Shown: positions 1-11,699, numbered from the stretch's first letter. The stretch is 64,000 bases of DNA from Uranotaenia lowii (GCF_029784155.1 NC_073693.1:239630750-239694749), one strand, 5' to 3'. Notes: a model not told the origin generated them from the letters alone. Numbers and translations are program-made.

Positions 1-397
1 CGTACGAACGGTAGGAACGGTACGAACCGTACGAACCGTAGGAACCGTACGAACCGAAATAACCGTACGAACCGGACAAACCGTACGAACCTTTCGAAAA
101 GTAGGAACCGTACGAACCGTAAGATCCGTACGAACCATAGGAACCGTACGAACCGCAGAAACCGTAGGAACCGTACGACTCCGTAGGAACCGTACGAACC
201 GTAGGAACCGTTCGAACCCTAGGAACCGTACGAACCGTAGATACCGTAGGAACCGTAGGAACCGTACGAACCGTACGAACCGTAGGAACCGTACGAACCG
301 TAGGATCCGTACGAACCGTAGGAACCTTTCGAAAAGTAGGAACCGTACGAACCGTAGGAACCGTAGGAACCGTACGAACCATGCGAACCGTAGGAAT
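1..397. repeat. 9-bp minisatellite, about 44 units
   Basis: The stretch is built from 9-bp units that alternate between cgtacgaac and cgtaggaac, with scattered variants. Phase is kept throughout except for one extra base at about 181. A two-unit variant, ctttcgaaaagtaggaac, occurs at 91-108 and again at 326-343, so there is a higher-order pattern. On the minus strand the unit reads as Ser-Tyr-Gly repeats, with variant codons such as Phe-Ser-Lys and Leu-Ser. That reading is broken by the extra base and by one TAG in the unit at 218-226. The array runs off the left edge, so its full size is unknown. Confidence 0.95.
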
Positions 398-1224
398 TTC
401 CGTTTTCACAACATTTCTAAATATTTTTTGGCCTCAAAAACAAATGAAATTTTACCTTTATGCAATTCCCTAAGTTCTCACACTGTTGCCATGTTCTTTT
501 TTTTTCTTGAAACTTAACATTTCAGCCACTTTTTCCATAAAGGCTTTTTCGTGGAAAAATACCCTTTTTTTCAATATTCAAAAATTATCATCAACTTGTT
601 ACTTTGATTTATCGGCCTAGCGGTGAAAAGTGATGTCCTTTTTAGTAGGGACATCTAAAGATTATGAAATTTTTTTATATAGATGGATAGGAGGTTAGAA
701 GAAATGAAAGATGGTGAAAATGAACCATCTTTCATTTCTTCTAACCTCCTATCCATCTATATAAAAAAATTTCATAATCTTTAGATGTCCCTACTAAAAA
801 GGACATCACTTTTCACCGCTAGGCCGATAAATCAAAGTAACAAACAAAAATTACGGTGATTAATCTCTTCATAAAATTATCATCAACTGTCCATAAAAAT
901 AACCCTTTAACTAAACTTAAACCACTAAAAAAGTTTAACTTTTACATTAAACAACCCATTTGCTTCTTAATGCTTAAATTTGATCAGGAGAGATGTTTGT
1001 TTGTGAGCCTTTAAAAGAAAAACAAATATTTTAAGATTTTTAAATTACATTTAAAAATATAAATAAAAAATCTCCTAATAAAAACCAAATTTAGCTTATT
1101 TGTAACTCAATTTATAGTCTTTCAAACGTAGTAAACAGTTTCCAGATATTTTAACTTTATACTTGGTTAATGATGATTATCCGCAAAAATTTCATGTTGA
1201 TCAAAGTTACCCCAGTTTACGGTA
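398..1224. repeat. TIR-type dispersed element, copy 1 (left part missing)
   Basis: This stretch aligns with 4085-4535 along its length, sharing for example tttgatcaggagagatgttt and the aaacgtagtaaacagttt block. It ends at 1195-1224 with the inverted terminal motif tgatcaaagttaccccag followed by tttacggta. The left ~400 bp seen in copy 2 is absent, and the 9-bp minisatellite abuts instead. The copy is further interrupted by a 292-bp insertion (see 581-888). It has no coding capacity. It belongs to a ~1-kb non-autonomous family with copies at 3683, 45729 and 63105. Confidence 0.8.
581..888. repeat. Perfect long palindrome inside a duplicated 16-mer
   Basis: Positions 597-715 and 724-842 are perfect reverse complements: 119-bp arms around the 8-base loop gaaaatga. 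The palindrome plus 30 further bases is bounded by two identical copies of aaaattatcatcaact (581-596 and 873-888). The related element at 4272 has this motif once and nothing inserted. The simplest reading is a 292-bp fold-back insertion with a 16-bp target duplication, or a template-switch event. RNA from it would form one long hairpin. Why it is perfect cannot be decided from sequence alone; an assembly artefact is possible. Confidence 0.85.
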
Positions 1225-1562
1225 CGTTTCGTCATCCATGAGGATGCATCCGTCGTACTTCGTTAGAACCTTGTTGTATAACTTCCGGACACGTCATTTG
1301 GCGCCTAAATTCTGCTTCAATATCCGTTTTGGTTGCTTACTGGCCCGCGCAGACGAAACCTTCTGACGGTGCACTGTTCGGCATTGATTCTCTTGGCGAT
1401 GTCACAGTCCGACTGCCTTGAGTTTGCCTTGATCGTTCTCAACACCTTCAAATGCAATTTCCGATCCTTAGTTCCACTATGATGCTTGTTATAAACCTGC
1501 CGATTGATAGTATGCAACTCACGGAATTTTTTAACGATTTCGCGATTTTTGAACCCGAGCAC
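1225..1562 (-). pseudogene. Tc1/mariner-type (DD37E-like) transposase fragment
   Basis: The minus strand encodes an N-terminal helix-turn-helix portion (SGTKDRKLHLKVLRTIK, then CDIAKRINAEQCTVRRFRLR). After a stop it continues in another frame with RKLYNKVLTKYDGCILMDDE, the conserved block around the first catalytic Asp of the DD37E-type transposases found elsewhere in this window. The copy has stops and a frame change. It ends abruptly at that motif, where it meets the terminal motif of the TIR element ending at 1224. It is therefore dead and truncated at both ends. Confidence 0.75.
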
Positions 1563-3682
1563 GTGTTTTTGATTACCAAAAACATGATTTTAACGAAGAA
1601 AAATTTTTAATTTATCATTTCCTTGGCTTATATTTAATTAAAGTTTAAAAGAATTGAAAAGACCAAAAATTTGATTTTTTTTTTCTCAAAATGGAGATAG
1701 TAATGAGTTGATACATGAAATCAATTATTTATCCTTCATTGAAACATTGTTCAAAATATTTGTACTTGTGGCCATTTTGGCTTCAGCATTCTTCTTAAAA
1801 CTTTTGATATTTTCTGAAAAAAAATGAAGCTTGTAATCGAGGCTTCAAAAAGGTTTTCGAATTTTAGTTGGTTTTAAATGTTTAGAGGAAAAACACATTT
1901 AAAAGCTGATTAATCACCAGCAAAACTGTTGAACAGATAAAATTTTTGATACGTTTCGTTCGGTTCAGTTTTCGCAAAAAAAAGTTATTATTTTTTTTAA
2001 ATAAAATTTAATATATGATTTCTCATTGTCATTTTATTTTAAAATGTGATTTTAAATTTTCTCCCTTATGATATTAATATGCTGTCAAACTTATATTTTT
2101 AATTTAAAGTTTAATTTATTGGTTTCAATTACTGGATGCTTTTATCATTCAGACCATTTATTGCATAATTTTGTATAGGGTATATAAAACTCTTATTCAG
2201 TAAACATTTTGAAAAACTTTTAGCAATTTGGCTTTCGATATCAGCCAAGATTTACATCAGCAAGATTTCGAAGATTTTATGAGCACACTTTTACATTGGG
2301 ATTTGAAATTTCGTAATTGAAATATATGGAAATTGGGATATTGGCTATCCCTTAAGCTGGAGATTGATCTCATCTATCCCTTATATCTAAGGTCGTGTTT
2401 TCTTACGACATTCATTAGTTTATTTAAATCCCTAATTCTATAAAACAATTGACACACACTTTTGAAAGTCAGAGCGTAAAAATCAGGTGGTAAACTCTTG
2501 TTGTAACAAATTATACCAAAATCGAAAAAAAAACTTAAGCTACTTGAAGCAACTCACTAGAGTTGATCGAATGAGCTGAAATTTGCGTGGATCCTTTTGT
2601 TAGACCAAGAAATACATCAACAATTGTGAAAGTGTAATCTTTTTAGTTTTATTAACTATACTAGCTGACCCGTTGTGCTTTGCTACACCTTCCGGAAATA
2701 AATGTTTTGTAAAAATTTAGATTTTAGAGAGCATTGTTTTAAATCATACCTCATCATACTTCAGAACCAACAACTTTGAAATGAGAGCTGCAGCTGCAGT
2801 TCTGAATAGCAATTCAAAGATTGTATATATTATTTACTGATCTCTAAACTCGTTTTTCAAGATCTGAAATTTGTACTTTGTACCATAAAAAACCTTTTTA
2901 AATATGGTCCCTTCTTTGAAAAGCTCTTTATCTTAAATTTACATGGGAGCTCTCCCGTCTATTTCAATTTTGTCCCCCACTGCTTGAAGAAGGTAGGCAA
3001 ATTTAACCGGCTCGATACCCAAACAACACTTATCATGGTAATCAAAAATATATTAAATTAGTTATGTATTAAATACAGTGCAAAATTCTTTTTTTTTTAA
3101 ATAAATTTACTACGGTAAACATATAAATATTTAAAAAAATATCAGTTGCATCACTAAATAAGTTCTCAGCGTTTTTTTATTTTCTCTTTGAAAGTCAAAT
3201 GTAGGCTAAGTTTACATTTGTCCCGTATATTGGGAGTAATGGCTTTAAAATGGATTTAATACGAATTCCTGTTTTGTTCTATCAAGTTTCACTGATATAT
3301 CTGCAGTATTCCTGCAATATAAATTTATGTTTGTTACTCCACTTTTAACGAATGCTGTTCAAAGGGAATGACCTTCATTTACAAAGACATTTAAGAATTT
3401 TCAATATCCCCTGCAGTTTCAACATTCGGAATACCCTTTCTTGTCTTTCCAACATATTGAATCATTTTGAAGATGAATTTCTTAAAAGTTCGACGTTCGC
3501 CCTTGCCCCACCGTGTTAGTTGACAGAAGGGAATATTGTTTTTATCATTTTAAGGGTAAACTTAAAATTTCTCTTAAAAATTTTGCGTCCAGTTGAATAT
3601 CAGTTCCAAAGTCTCGCGAAGCGGATCAAAAGTCTCTTTTATGCAGCCATGTAACACAAAAACACTTTTCATGTTAAGTACG
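1563..3682. other. AT-rich intergenic DNA, no gene seen
   Basis: No ORF, RNA gene or clear repeat boundary was found over this 2.1 kb. At about 2662 there is a phrase, ctagctgacccgttgtgctt, which I recognise as the start of a widely dispersed insect repeat, followed by a divergent tail to about 3050. The family could not be named from the sequence. Confidence 0.5.
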
Positions 3683-4535
3683 TACCGTAAACTGGGGGAA
3701 CTTTGATCACTTTTTTCATTCATTTTAGAATATTTTGGAAGGGGTTGCTTTTTCGTAATACCTAAAAGCTTTAAAACCCTTACTGAGGTGGGGAGTTTTA
3801 AACATGATTATGGATTGCAGTAAATTCAAACGACATTGGTCGTCATAATTAAATGTTTGTTATAAAAACAGATTTCGAGTTTCGGGGTAACTTTGATCAC
3901 TATGGTTTTTACATATCTCAACATCTTCAAATTTATTGTCTTGATGCCATTAAGCACAGAAGGCTCAAAACATCGATAACAGTAATTTTTTGTTTGAACT
4001 CAATTGAATTTTTCAACGATTTCTTTCAAAAACAAATATACTCGAAAGATGGACAATGTTGCTGCATACATTTAGGGGTAAAAATTATAAACATTTCTCA
4101 ATATTTTTTGGCCTTAAAAACAAATAAAATTTTACCTTCATGCAATTCCCTAAGTCCTCGTACTGTTCCCACGTTCTTTTTTTCTTCAAACTTTACCATT
4201 TGATAGGGTTTTTAGCCATTTTTCCTATACAGGCTTTTTCATGTAAAATGACCGATTTTTTCAATATCCAAAAATTATCATCAAATGACCATAAAAATAA
4301 CACTTAAACTTAACCTAAACCAAGAAAAATAGTTGAACTTTCACATTAAACAACCCATTTGCTCCTATATGCTTAAATTTGATCAGGAGAGATGTTTGTT
4401 TGTGAGCCTTCAAAAAACCAGATATTTTAAGATTTTAAAATAACATTTTAAATAATATAAAAAATCTTCTAATATAAACCAAATTTAGCTTATTTGTAAC
4501 TCAATTTACAGGCTTTCAAACGTAGTAAACAGTTT
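3683..4535. repeat. TIR-type dispersed element, copy 2
   Basis: The copy starts with taccgtaaactgggggaact and carries a second internal copy of the ggggtaactttgatcac motif at about 3890. From about 4085 on it matches copy 1 in the same orientation. The right end, expected to be the reverse complement of the left terminus, falls in the N gap. A 116-codon open frame at 3853-4203 overlaps the element and resembles no protein; I treat it as chance. The family looks non-autonomous. Confidence 0.8.
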
Positions 4536-5035
4536 NNNNNNNNNNNNNNNNNNNNNNNNNNNNNNNNNNNNNNNNNNNNNNNNNNNNNNNNNNNNNNNNN
4601 NNNNNNNNNNNNNNNNNNNNNNNNNNNNNNNNNNNNNNNNNNNNNNNNNNNNNNNNNNNNNNNNNNNNNNNNNNNNNNNNNNNNNNNNNNNNNNNNNNNN
4701 NNNNNNNNNNNNNNNNNNNNNNNNNNNNNNNNNNNNNNNNNNNNNNNNNNNNNNNNNNNNNNNNNNNNNNNNNNNNNNNNNNNNNNNNNNNNNNNNNNNN
4801 NNNNNNNNNNNNNNNNNNNNNNNNNNNNNNNNNNNNNNNNNNNNNNNNNNNNNNNNNNNNNNNNNNNNNNNNNNNNNNNNNNNNNNNNNNNNNNNNNNNN
4901 NNNNNNNNNNNNNNNNNNNNNNNNNNNNNNNNNNNNNNNNNNNNNNNNNNNNNNNNNNNNNNNNNNNNNNNNNNNNNNNNNNNNNNNNNNNNNNNNNNNN
5001 NNNNNNNNNNNNNNNNNNNNNNNNNNNNNNNNNNN
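4536..5035. other. Assembly gap (500 N)
   Basis: A run of exactly 500 N, a conventional placeholder length. It separates the TIR element from the visible part of a 5' LTR, and probably hides the start of that LTR and the insertion site. Confidence 0.99.
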
Positions 5036-5539
5036 TGACAATACCTATGTATTAACCTATAGCGAAATCGGTTGAAGAGCTAAACCAGTCTCAAGCTTTA
5101 AGATAGTATTGGTGAACTTATCATATTCGGGCAAGTCTCGTGCCATGCGGGATGCCGAGCTGAAAGAAGGACAGTTAAGAAAACAGATTTGAAGAGAGCA
5201 GTCGACGCTATGAAACAGTTCCGAAAAAAGGGAAGCGCCTGAAAAGATGGCGTCTTACGAGAAACATTCCGGCCACTACATTGGCGCACCGTACGCTCCT
5301 GTGATGTAAGTTTCCAATGGAGTAGTGAAGTTTTAGTGACAATATGTGAGTTTTTAATTGAGAATGCTGAAATGGTAGGAAACTTAAAAAAAACAGTGAA
5401 TTTTGAGATAAGTTTTTTTTAAATCAGTGAAAGATGGCGGCATCCATACAAGGACGAACACATTTGGAGTTTTATCTTGCAATTGATGTTGGTCATTTTA
5501 AGGTTCGATGATATTTAATATGTTTTCAAATGAAAACTA

Positions 5540-6230
5540 CAATTTTTGGAAACGATTTTCGAAACCGAGAAATTCTAAAATGGAAATGATGGTTACTAGA
5601 CAGGGATTGAAAATGCTGAAAAATGAAAACGTGATTTAATATCCAATATTTTTATTGAAAGAGAAATGATAAACTTTTTCATTGATATTTCCTGGCATGA
5701 AGAAGTAGAGAATGAAAAATGATTTTGCAGTAAAATGAAAAACGAAAATTTCTAACGATTTTTTTGAAACCGAGAAATAACCAAAAAGATATGAACAAAT
5801 TTTAAGAGTTTTCAAACGATATTGAAAATTTAACGAGAATTCAAGCGAAACTTTATATGCGATTATTATTTATACATTTGTAATATGAAATTTGAAAACG
5901 AAAAATACATTTTAAAATGATTTTTAAAACCGAATAATTATTAAAAGAAAATAGAGTCACCAGAAAGAAATAATTTTTTTTAAGTTAATTACAATTGATG
6001 ATGAGAATTAAAACGGAAATTTTTGATTTGGTAAACCTTGATTTTCTTGCAAAAAAAAAAAAAACATTAAAAGATTGTGATAAAATGGTGGAACAAATAC
6101 GATTTTAAAATCCGAAAATTTTAAAAGAAAGATGACGGTGACCAAACACAGATACCAAGTTTGGATTTTGGAAACTGAGGTTGAAAACCTAACAAGAATT
6201 TACACGAAACTTGTTTCGTTGTGTACAAAA
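5540..6230 (+). repeat. Degenerate ~180-bp tandem repeats in the LTR element interior
   Basis: A phrase like cgattttcgaaaccgagaaa recurs in the same orientation near 5554, 5756, 5918 and 6100. It is followed each time by an A-rich block, and in several copies by a variant of taacgagaattcaagcgaaa. Spacings are about 202, 162 and 182 bp. Divergence between units is high although the flanking LTRs are identical. Confidence 0.55.
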
Positions 6231-6616
6231 ATAAAGAAAAAAATATTTACATGCGTATTTCGATAAATGAAACTTTCGAAAAAGTAAACAAATGTGGAAT
6301 TTTTGTTTTTCTTGAACAATTAACATTTTGAAACTAATGCATTTTATAAGTGGTGATTATTACTTTTAAGAAAAATCGAAAATTTTAGGAACTTTGAAAC
6401 TAAATGCTTGAAATAAAAAATTTGAAATTGGAACATGTGGAAGCTTCTTAATTGGTAAAAAAAAGATATTTTAAAATCTTGAGAAGAATTTAAAAAACAA
6501 GAATACAAAACTTTAAAGTAAGAAGACGTGAATCGGGAAACTGTTAGCAGACAAACTAAAAAAAATGAATACTGAAATCTGAAACCGGATTTTTCTTGGA
6601 AGCATTAAACGGGAAA

Positions 6617-8230
6617 TGCAAAACGTTTACCTTTGAATCGAAAAAATCGCAATTTAATTTTGGAATTGTAGGAGATGAAAACAAAGAAAATTAGAAAACT
6701 CGAGTATCGGTAGCTTGGTATACCGAAATTGTGAGTTGAAGATCCTGAAACGGAAAATTTTTTCAACATTAAAAAAAAAAATGATATTCGAAATCAAAAT
6801 TGTCTCTAGAAATTTGAAACGTAAAAACTGATTTGAGTAATGCGAAAATATTGAAATTGAATTTACAAAATTGCATAAAAAATTGTGATTTGAAAATAGT
6901 AGATGAAAACTGTTTCTAAGGATATGTTAAATTAGAAAACTTGAAATGTGAAATTGAAATTTTTTACTATAAGTCTGGATTCAAATTTTCAAAATGGAAA
7001 TTTAGAAATTTTATCAATAAGAATTTTCATGAACGAAAATACTGAATTTTAAATTAAAAATTTCCAAATGAAAAACTTAGTTCAAACTTCCTATATTTGA
7101 AAAAACTTGAAATGTGGAATCAGAATTTTAAATAGTAAATTTGAAAACAAAAATGACAATGAATATGTTTGAATCGAAACCGCGAAATTTGAATTTGGAA
7201 TCTTGAAAGGATAACTTTGAAATATAAAACAAGAATTCAGAAATTGAAAAATGAAAAAATTGAAGTACTTTGAAACCAAGAAAAAATCAACGACTATAAT
7301 ATATTAATTAATATTATCAATAAATATAATTTAAAAATTAATATAATCGGTGAAAGATTAATAAAAACATTTAAATAGGACAAATTATTAACGTGAGAAC
7401 TTCTTCATATTAAAAAATTGATACTTGAAATATTTAAAAAAAAAAAGAATGTACCTATAAAACTAAATTAACAAAGGTAAAATTTTAAGTTGGAACATGA
7501 GGAAGCTTCGAAAAAAAGTTTTGTTAAATATCTCAAGTAGAATGTGAAAGTTAGATACAACATTTCAAATTTTATATCGTGAAACAAGTTGGAACATGAG
7601 GAAGCTTCTAAAAAAAAATTTTGTTAAATATCTCAAGTAGAATGTGAAAGTTAGATACAAAATTTCAAATTTTATATCGTGAAGCAAAAAACTGTTCGAA
7701 AACAAATAAATGGAAGTTTGAAAACTGAAATTTGAAATAAAATTTGTTTTAGGATGTTTGTAACGGGAAAATGTAAATCGGATACTTATGAATCTAAAAC
7801 ACGAAATTTGGATTTGGAATCGTAAAAATTGTTAAATCTAAATTGCTATTAGAAAATTGAAACAGAAAAACAAAAATCAAGAAGAGAGAAAATATTAAAA
7901 TGAAATTCAAAAATTGATTACCTATTTGCAATTTATAAATTTTAAAGGTGAAATTTTTCTAACGATATCAAAAATTGCAAAACTTGAAATGTTTAATCAA
8001 AATTTGTCACTAGAAATCTGGAATAGAGGATTGCAAAACGGAAATTCAGATTATCTATAATCTCGAAACAGAAGAATTAAAAATTGTTAAATTAAACTTT
8101 CTTCAAACTCTATTTGAAAAATTGGAGAACATAAAATGTGCAATGGAATTTCGATATAGTAAAAAGAATGTCAAAACGTATATCTTTGAACCTAAAATGC
8201 CGAATTTGAATTTGAAATAGTGAAAGGAAT
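6617..8230 (+). repeat. Dispersed direct repeats in the LTR element interior
   Basis: A ~50-bp phrase around ctttgaatcgaaaa followed by cgaaatttgaatttggaatc recurs four times on the same strand, at about 6617, 7158, 7777 and 8176. A better conserved 99-bp tandem duplication starting ttggaacatgaggaagcttc occupies 7490-7588 and 7589-7687, with a diverged third copy near 6428. The whole 5.4-9.9 kb stretch is strongly A-rich and C-poor on the plus strand. Confidence 0.65.
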
Positions 8231-10730
8231 TTTGTCAAACAATATCAGAAATAGAAAAACTTTAAATGTAATTTCGAAACATGTGATAATAAGTATGAAA
8301 CGTTGAAATGCAAAACGGGAATTCAAAAATTGGTTGATAAAAAAATTAACTTAAATCAAAACCAAGAATTTATTAAAGGAATCGAATTGATATTTTAAAT
8401 CTGTCAAACCTAAAATTCTGTAAAAGTATCAATAGAGATGAAATAATTATTTTAAAACTTTGTTTAGAACATTCCAATCTTTTTGAACAACTACATTGTA
8501 ATGATCCTTCGGTAATCAATGAGGTTCAAACAAATCGAAATATTTGAAATCGGAAGCACAATGAACATTGTTTGTTCGGAAAAGTTCTAACTAAGCAAAA
8601 TTTAGATGAATTGTTTTAAACAAAATTAAAAAAAAAAAAAAAGAAAAACGAAATTTGAAGTTGATATTTCGGAAGCTTTTGAATCAGTGAATGATTTTTT
8701 TTTTCACATTTAAATAGGATGTTGATTTTACGTGAGAACATCGTCATTTATGTATCTATTTATGTAAGGGTCCCCCAAACCGTCGGCCACATTAAGGTTA
8801 GAACCATTTCGTATAAAAAAAATTGATAATAGAATGGTCTAATCAAAATTTATTATCAGGGAATTGAAACAGCAAATGGCAAAACAGATATCTTGGAAAA
8901 TCTGAAAAAAATAATCAATAGTTATGAGTTATCGATACATGCAAACTGGAATGTAAAAATTTATGTCTTCACTGACAAATTAAACATCAGGAAACGCAAA
9001 ACACATAAATTTAAAACAAGAAAATGGAAAACTTGGTATTTGAAATTTAAATATATTACTAGAAACTTGAAACAAGAAATTCAAAAAGGGAAATTTTAAA
9101 ACTGAAAAAATTGAACAAACAGAAAATGAGGAATAAAAATTAAAAATTCTATTTAAAATCGAAAAATTAAAGTCTTTTCACCAAATTGAAAGAAAAAAAA
9201 AATGAAAAAAATGTATATGTTAATGTAATAAATGCCATACTGATTTTTTAATGTTAATTCGAAATAAGAATTTGAAATCGTGAAATTGAATTTTTTTTTC
9301 CAATTGAAATTGAATTTTTTTTTCAATTGAAATGGACATTTTTTTAAAATTAAAATCGAATTTATTTTACTAGGAGATTGAAAACAAAAATTGTGAAATA
9401 GGAAATTAAAAGAAAAAACTCTGATAGAAATAAGATAAGATAGATAATAACACATTTCGAAAATAAAGCAAAAATATTACAAAAATAAGCATGTTTATAA
9501 AAAAACAATGAAATTTCATGACAAAACGGAAATAACGGAGGTTTTACAAATAAAACGTCTGAAGTAAAAAAAAAAAGTTTTCACATAGAATTTTTTTTTT
9601 ACTCTAATGACAAATCATTTTCTACTAATTAAATACTGGAAATTCAAAATGCCAAATTGGAAATCAAAATCCGTACATTCGAAATTCGTTAATTTGATAC
9701 CGTAAGTGGAAGCCGGATTTCCAAAATCAGAGGTTGAAGACGGTTATATGTAAATATTGAAATACCTACTAGAATAGATGCATTTTTTCAAATCTAGAAT
9801 CAATTAAATACTGGGTTACCACTGTAGTAAAGAAGAAAAGAGTAATTATGATAAAATGAAAAATATTGACCAGATGCAAAGAAAAAATATCTAAAGATTT
9901 ATATCAATGGAATAGACTATGGAGACGCCAGTGATAGAAAAAGAGCAATACAAGCCCACAATATGAGAGGAAGGCGTAAATAAATATCTCTTATTAGATT
10001 GCCGAGAGAGAAAGAGTAAGAAATCAAATAGGTACGATGATGGTCCGAAAACTAATTTGAAAAAATTGGAACAAAGATTGGCAGTTTGAGGCGTCGTAAT
10101 TAGTCGTAGTAGTAGTCTTAAGACTAGTAAATGTGAAAAAAAGTTTAATATTTCCTTCTTCAAATTCAGTACAAGTTTTCATTAAAAGAAATTGTAAAAG
10201 ATCCGAAAAAAGACATTCCTTGCAAAATGAGGGACTTTTTTAAAGGATAAGGGTTCTAAAGATAAGTTGACCGTTGATGACTATCCTTAATTTAAGACGA
10301 CCACACCTCGAGATATAAAGAATCTTAAACCTGCGATTATCAAAGAGCCGAAGATATAGTTTCTGGATCTACAACTCCAATACTTTATGGCTGACAATTT
10401 GAGCGCAACAATAAGGAAACATTGGATAACAAAAAAAAATCAGGGAGCATGAAAGATGAAACATATGTTTTCATATCGAGTTTTCCAACGATTTGCAAAC
10501 TGAACATCAATACTTTTCGAAAATATTGGTTTTAAAATAAACATTTTTTTAAAAAGCTTACATAAAAATAAATGATTGTTGTCTTCTAAACTTAACAAAT
10601 TAACGGATTTTAAGCTCAAATTGATAGAACTATTTAAAAGATAGCTTATGAAATATATTAAAATCAACAAGGATTACAAGCTGATTTAGTGCAAAGACTT
10701 GTCAATTTCAAGAGTGGGCAAGGAGGCGGA

Positions 10731-11160
10731 TGTAGGAATCAGGACAAAATATGAAGCGTGAAATAATGAACCCATAGTTTATGTAGGTTGAAACCATTGG
10801 AGAGTACCCTAAAAGAAATAAGCGTAAGCGTTACATGTCGTTACACTTTACAAATGAGTTCTAGAGATCGCAGCTTAAGCGTGTGTTTGTGATTATTGTC
10901 GACAATTGAGGAAACTGACAATACCTATGTATTAACCTATAGCGAAATCGGTTGAAGAGCTAAACCAGTCTCAAGCTTTAAGATAGTATTGGTGAACTTA
11001 TCATATTCGGGCAAGTCTCGTGCCATGCGGGATGCCGAGCTGAAAGAAGGACAGTTAAGAAAACAGATTTGAAGAGAGCAGTCGACGCTATGAAACAGTT
11101 CCGAAAAAAGGGAAGCGCCTGAAAAGATGGCGTCTTACGAGAAACATTCCGGCCACTACA
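10731..11160 (+). repeat. 3' LTR, 430 bp
   Basis: It begins tgtaggaatc and ends ggccactaca, giving a 5-bp terminal inversion and the canonical TG...CA ends. It follows a purine-rich tract at 10711-10730. The last 245 bp are identical to 5036-5280. No convincing TATA box or AATAAA was found inside. The base following the LTR begins the 540-bp upstream region of the DNAJB gene. Confidence 0.6.
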
Positions 11161-11699
11161 GCTTAGTCAGTGCATAAACCGTTTTGAAGTTTTGTCACCG
11201 TAATATAATTTTAAAAAGTATTTATTCGTAAAATATTTTACTACAATAATCGTTTTAAAAATCATTTTTAATTTTATCAAGTAAATTTCGCCTTCAACCC
11301 TGCAACTTGCACAAAAGGTGAAAGCGTTACAGCCCGTTACGTTTTTTTTCCCATGATTCATTCGCCTATTTTCCACTTCAGTGGGTTGCCTTGGAAAAGT
11401 CACATTAACGTCAACGTCACTGTTTTGATTCGATTTTTGAGGAAAAATTCATTGTTAATTGTGAAAATGTTTTCACATAAGTGATTTTCCATAAAAAGAA
11501 AAGTTTAAAAATTGTTCTTATGCTTACGCGTTAACGTCGGACGTCAGAATAGCTGAAAAACACTGACTAACATTCAGGTAAGTTGTAAATTATTTGGATG
11601 ATTTAATTTCTCTTACCACAGTTCTCGTGACATTTCTCCACCAGATTAATAAAGGATATAAATAGCTCCTAGAGGTCCGAGCAGCTCGCGGAACGAAAA
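11161..11699 (+). promoter_or_regulatory. Upstream region and 5' UTR of the DNAJB gene
   Basis: The 540 bp between the LTR and the start codon contain a good donor, cattcaggtaagttg (cut after 11577), and possible acceptors after 11621 and 11644, so a 44- or 67-bp 5' UTR intron is plausible. A TATA-like tataaata lies at 11657-11664, close to the start codon. No transcript evidence is available, so the start of transcription is open. The nearby LTR could contribute regulatory sequence. Confidence 0.4.

Larger units (their letters stand above)
5036..11160 (+). mobile_element. Long non-coding LTR retrotransposon (LARD-like)
   Basis: Positions 5036-5280 and 10916-11160 are identical over 245 bp. 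The second copy extends left to 10731, where a 430-bp LTR reading tgtag...ctaca can be defined. A purine-rich stretch, agagtgggcaaggaggcgga, lies immediately before it and fits a polypurine tract. After the first LTR comes tggcgcaccgtacg, a plausible primer-binding site: its first seven bases match the tRNA-Ser-type site known from insect gypsy-like elements. The 5.45-kb interior has no gag, pol or env. Identical LTRs imply recent insertion, so the interior was probably already non-coding then. The 5' LTR start and the left target duplication are in the gap. An alternative is duplicated sequence around a misassembled gap. Confidence 0.65.

Noticed and set aside
3853..4203. 116-codon plus-strand ORF in the TIR element.
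   Set aside because: The aligned parts of the other copies of the family do not keep this frame, and the sequence is non-autonomous repeat DNA.
5276..5291. The 16-mer ctacattggcgcaccg occurs both at the LTR/PBS junction (5276) and in the I-clade ORF1 (about 18091).
   Set aside because: About one 16-base match is expected by chance in 64 kb; the flanks do not align and the two elements are unrelated.
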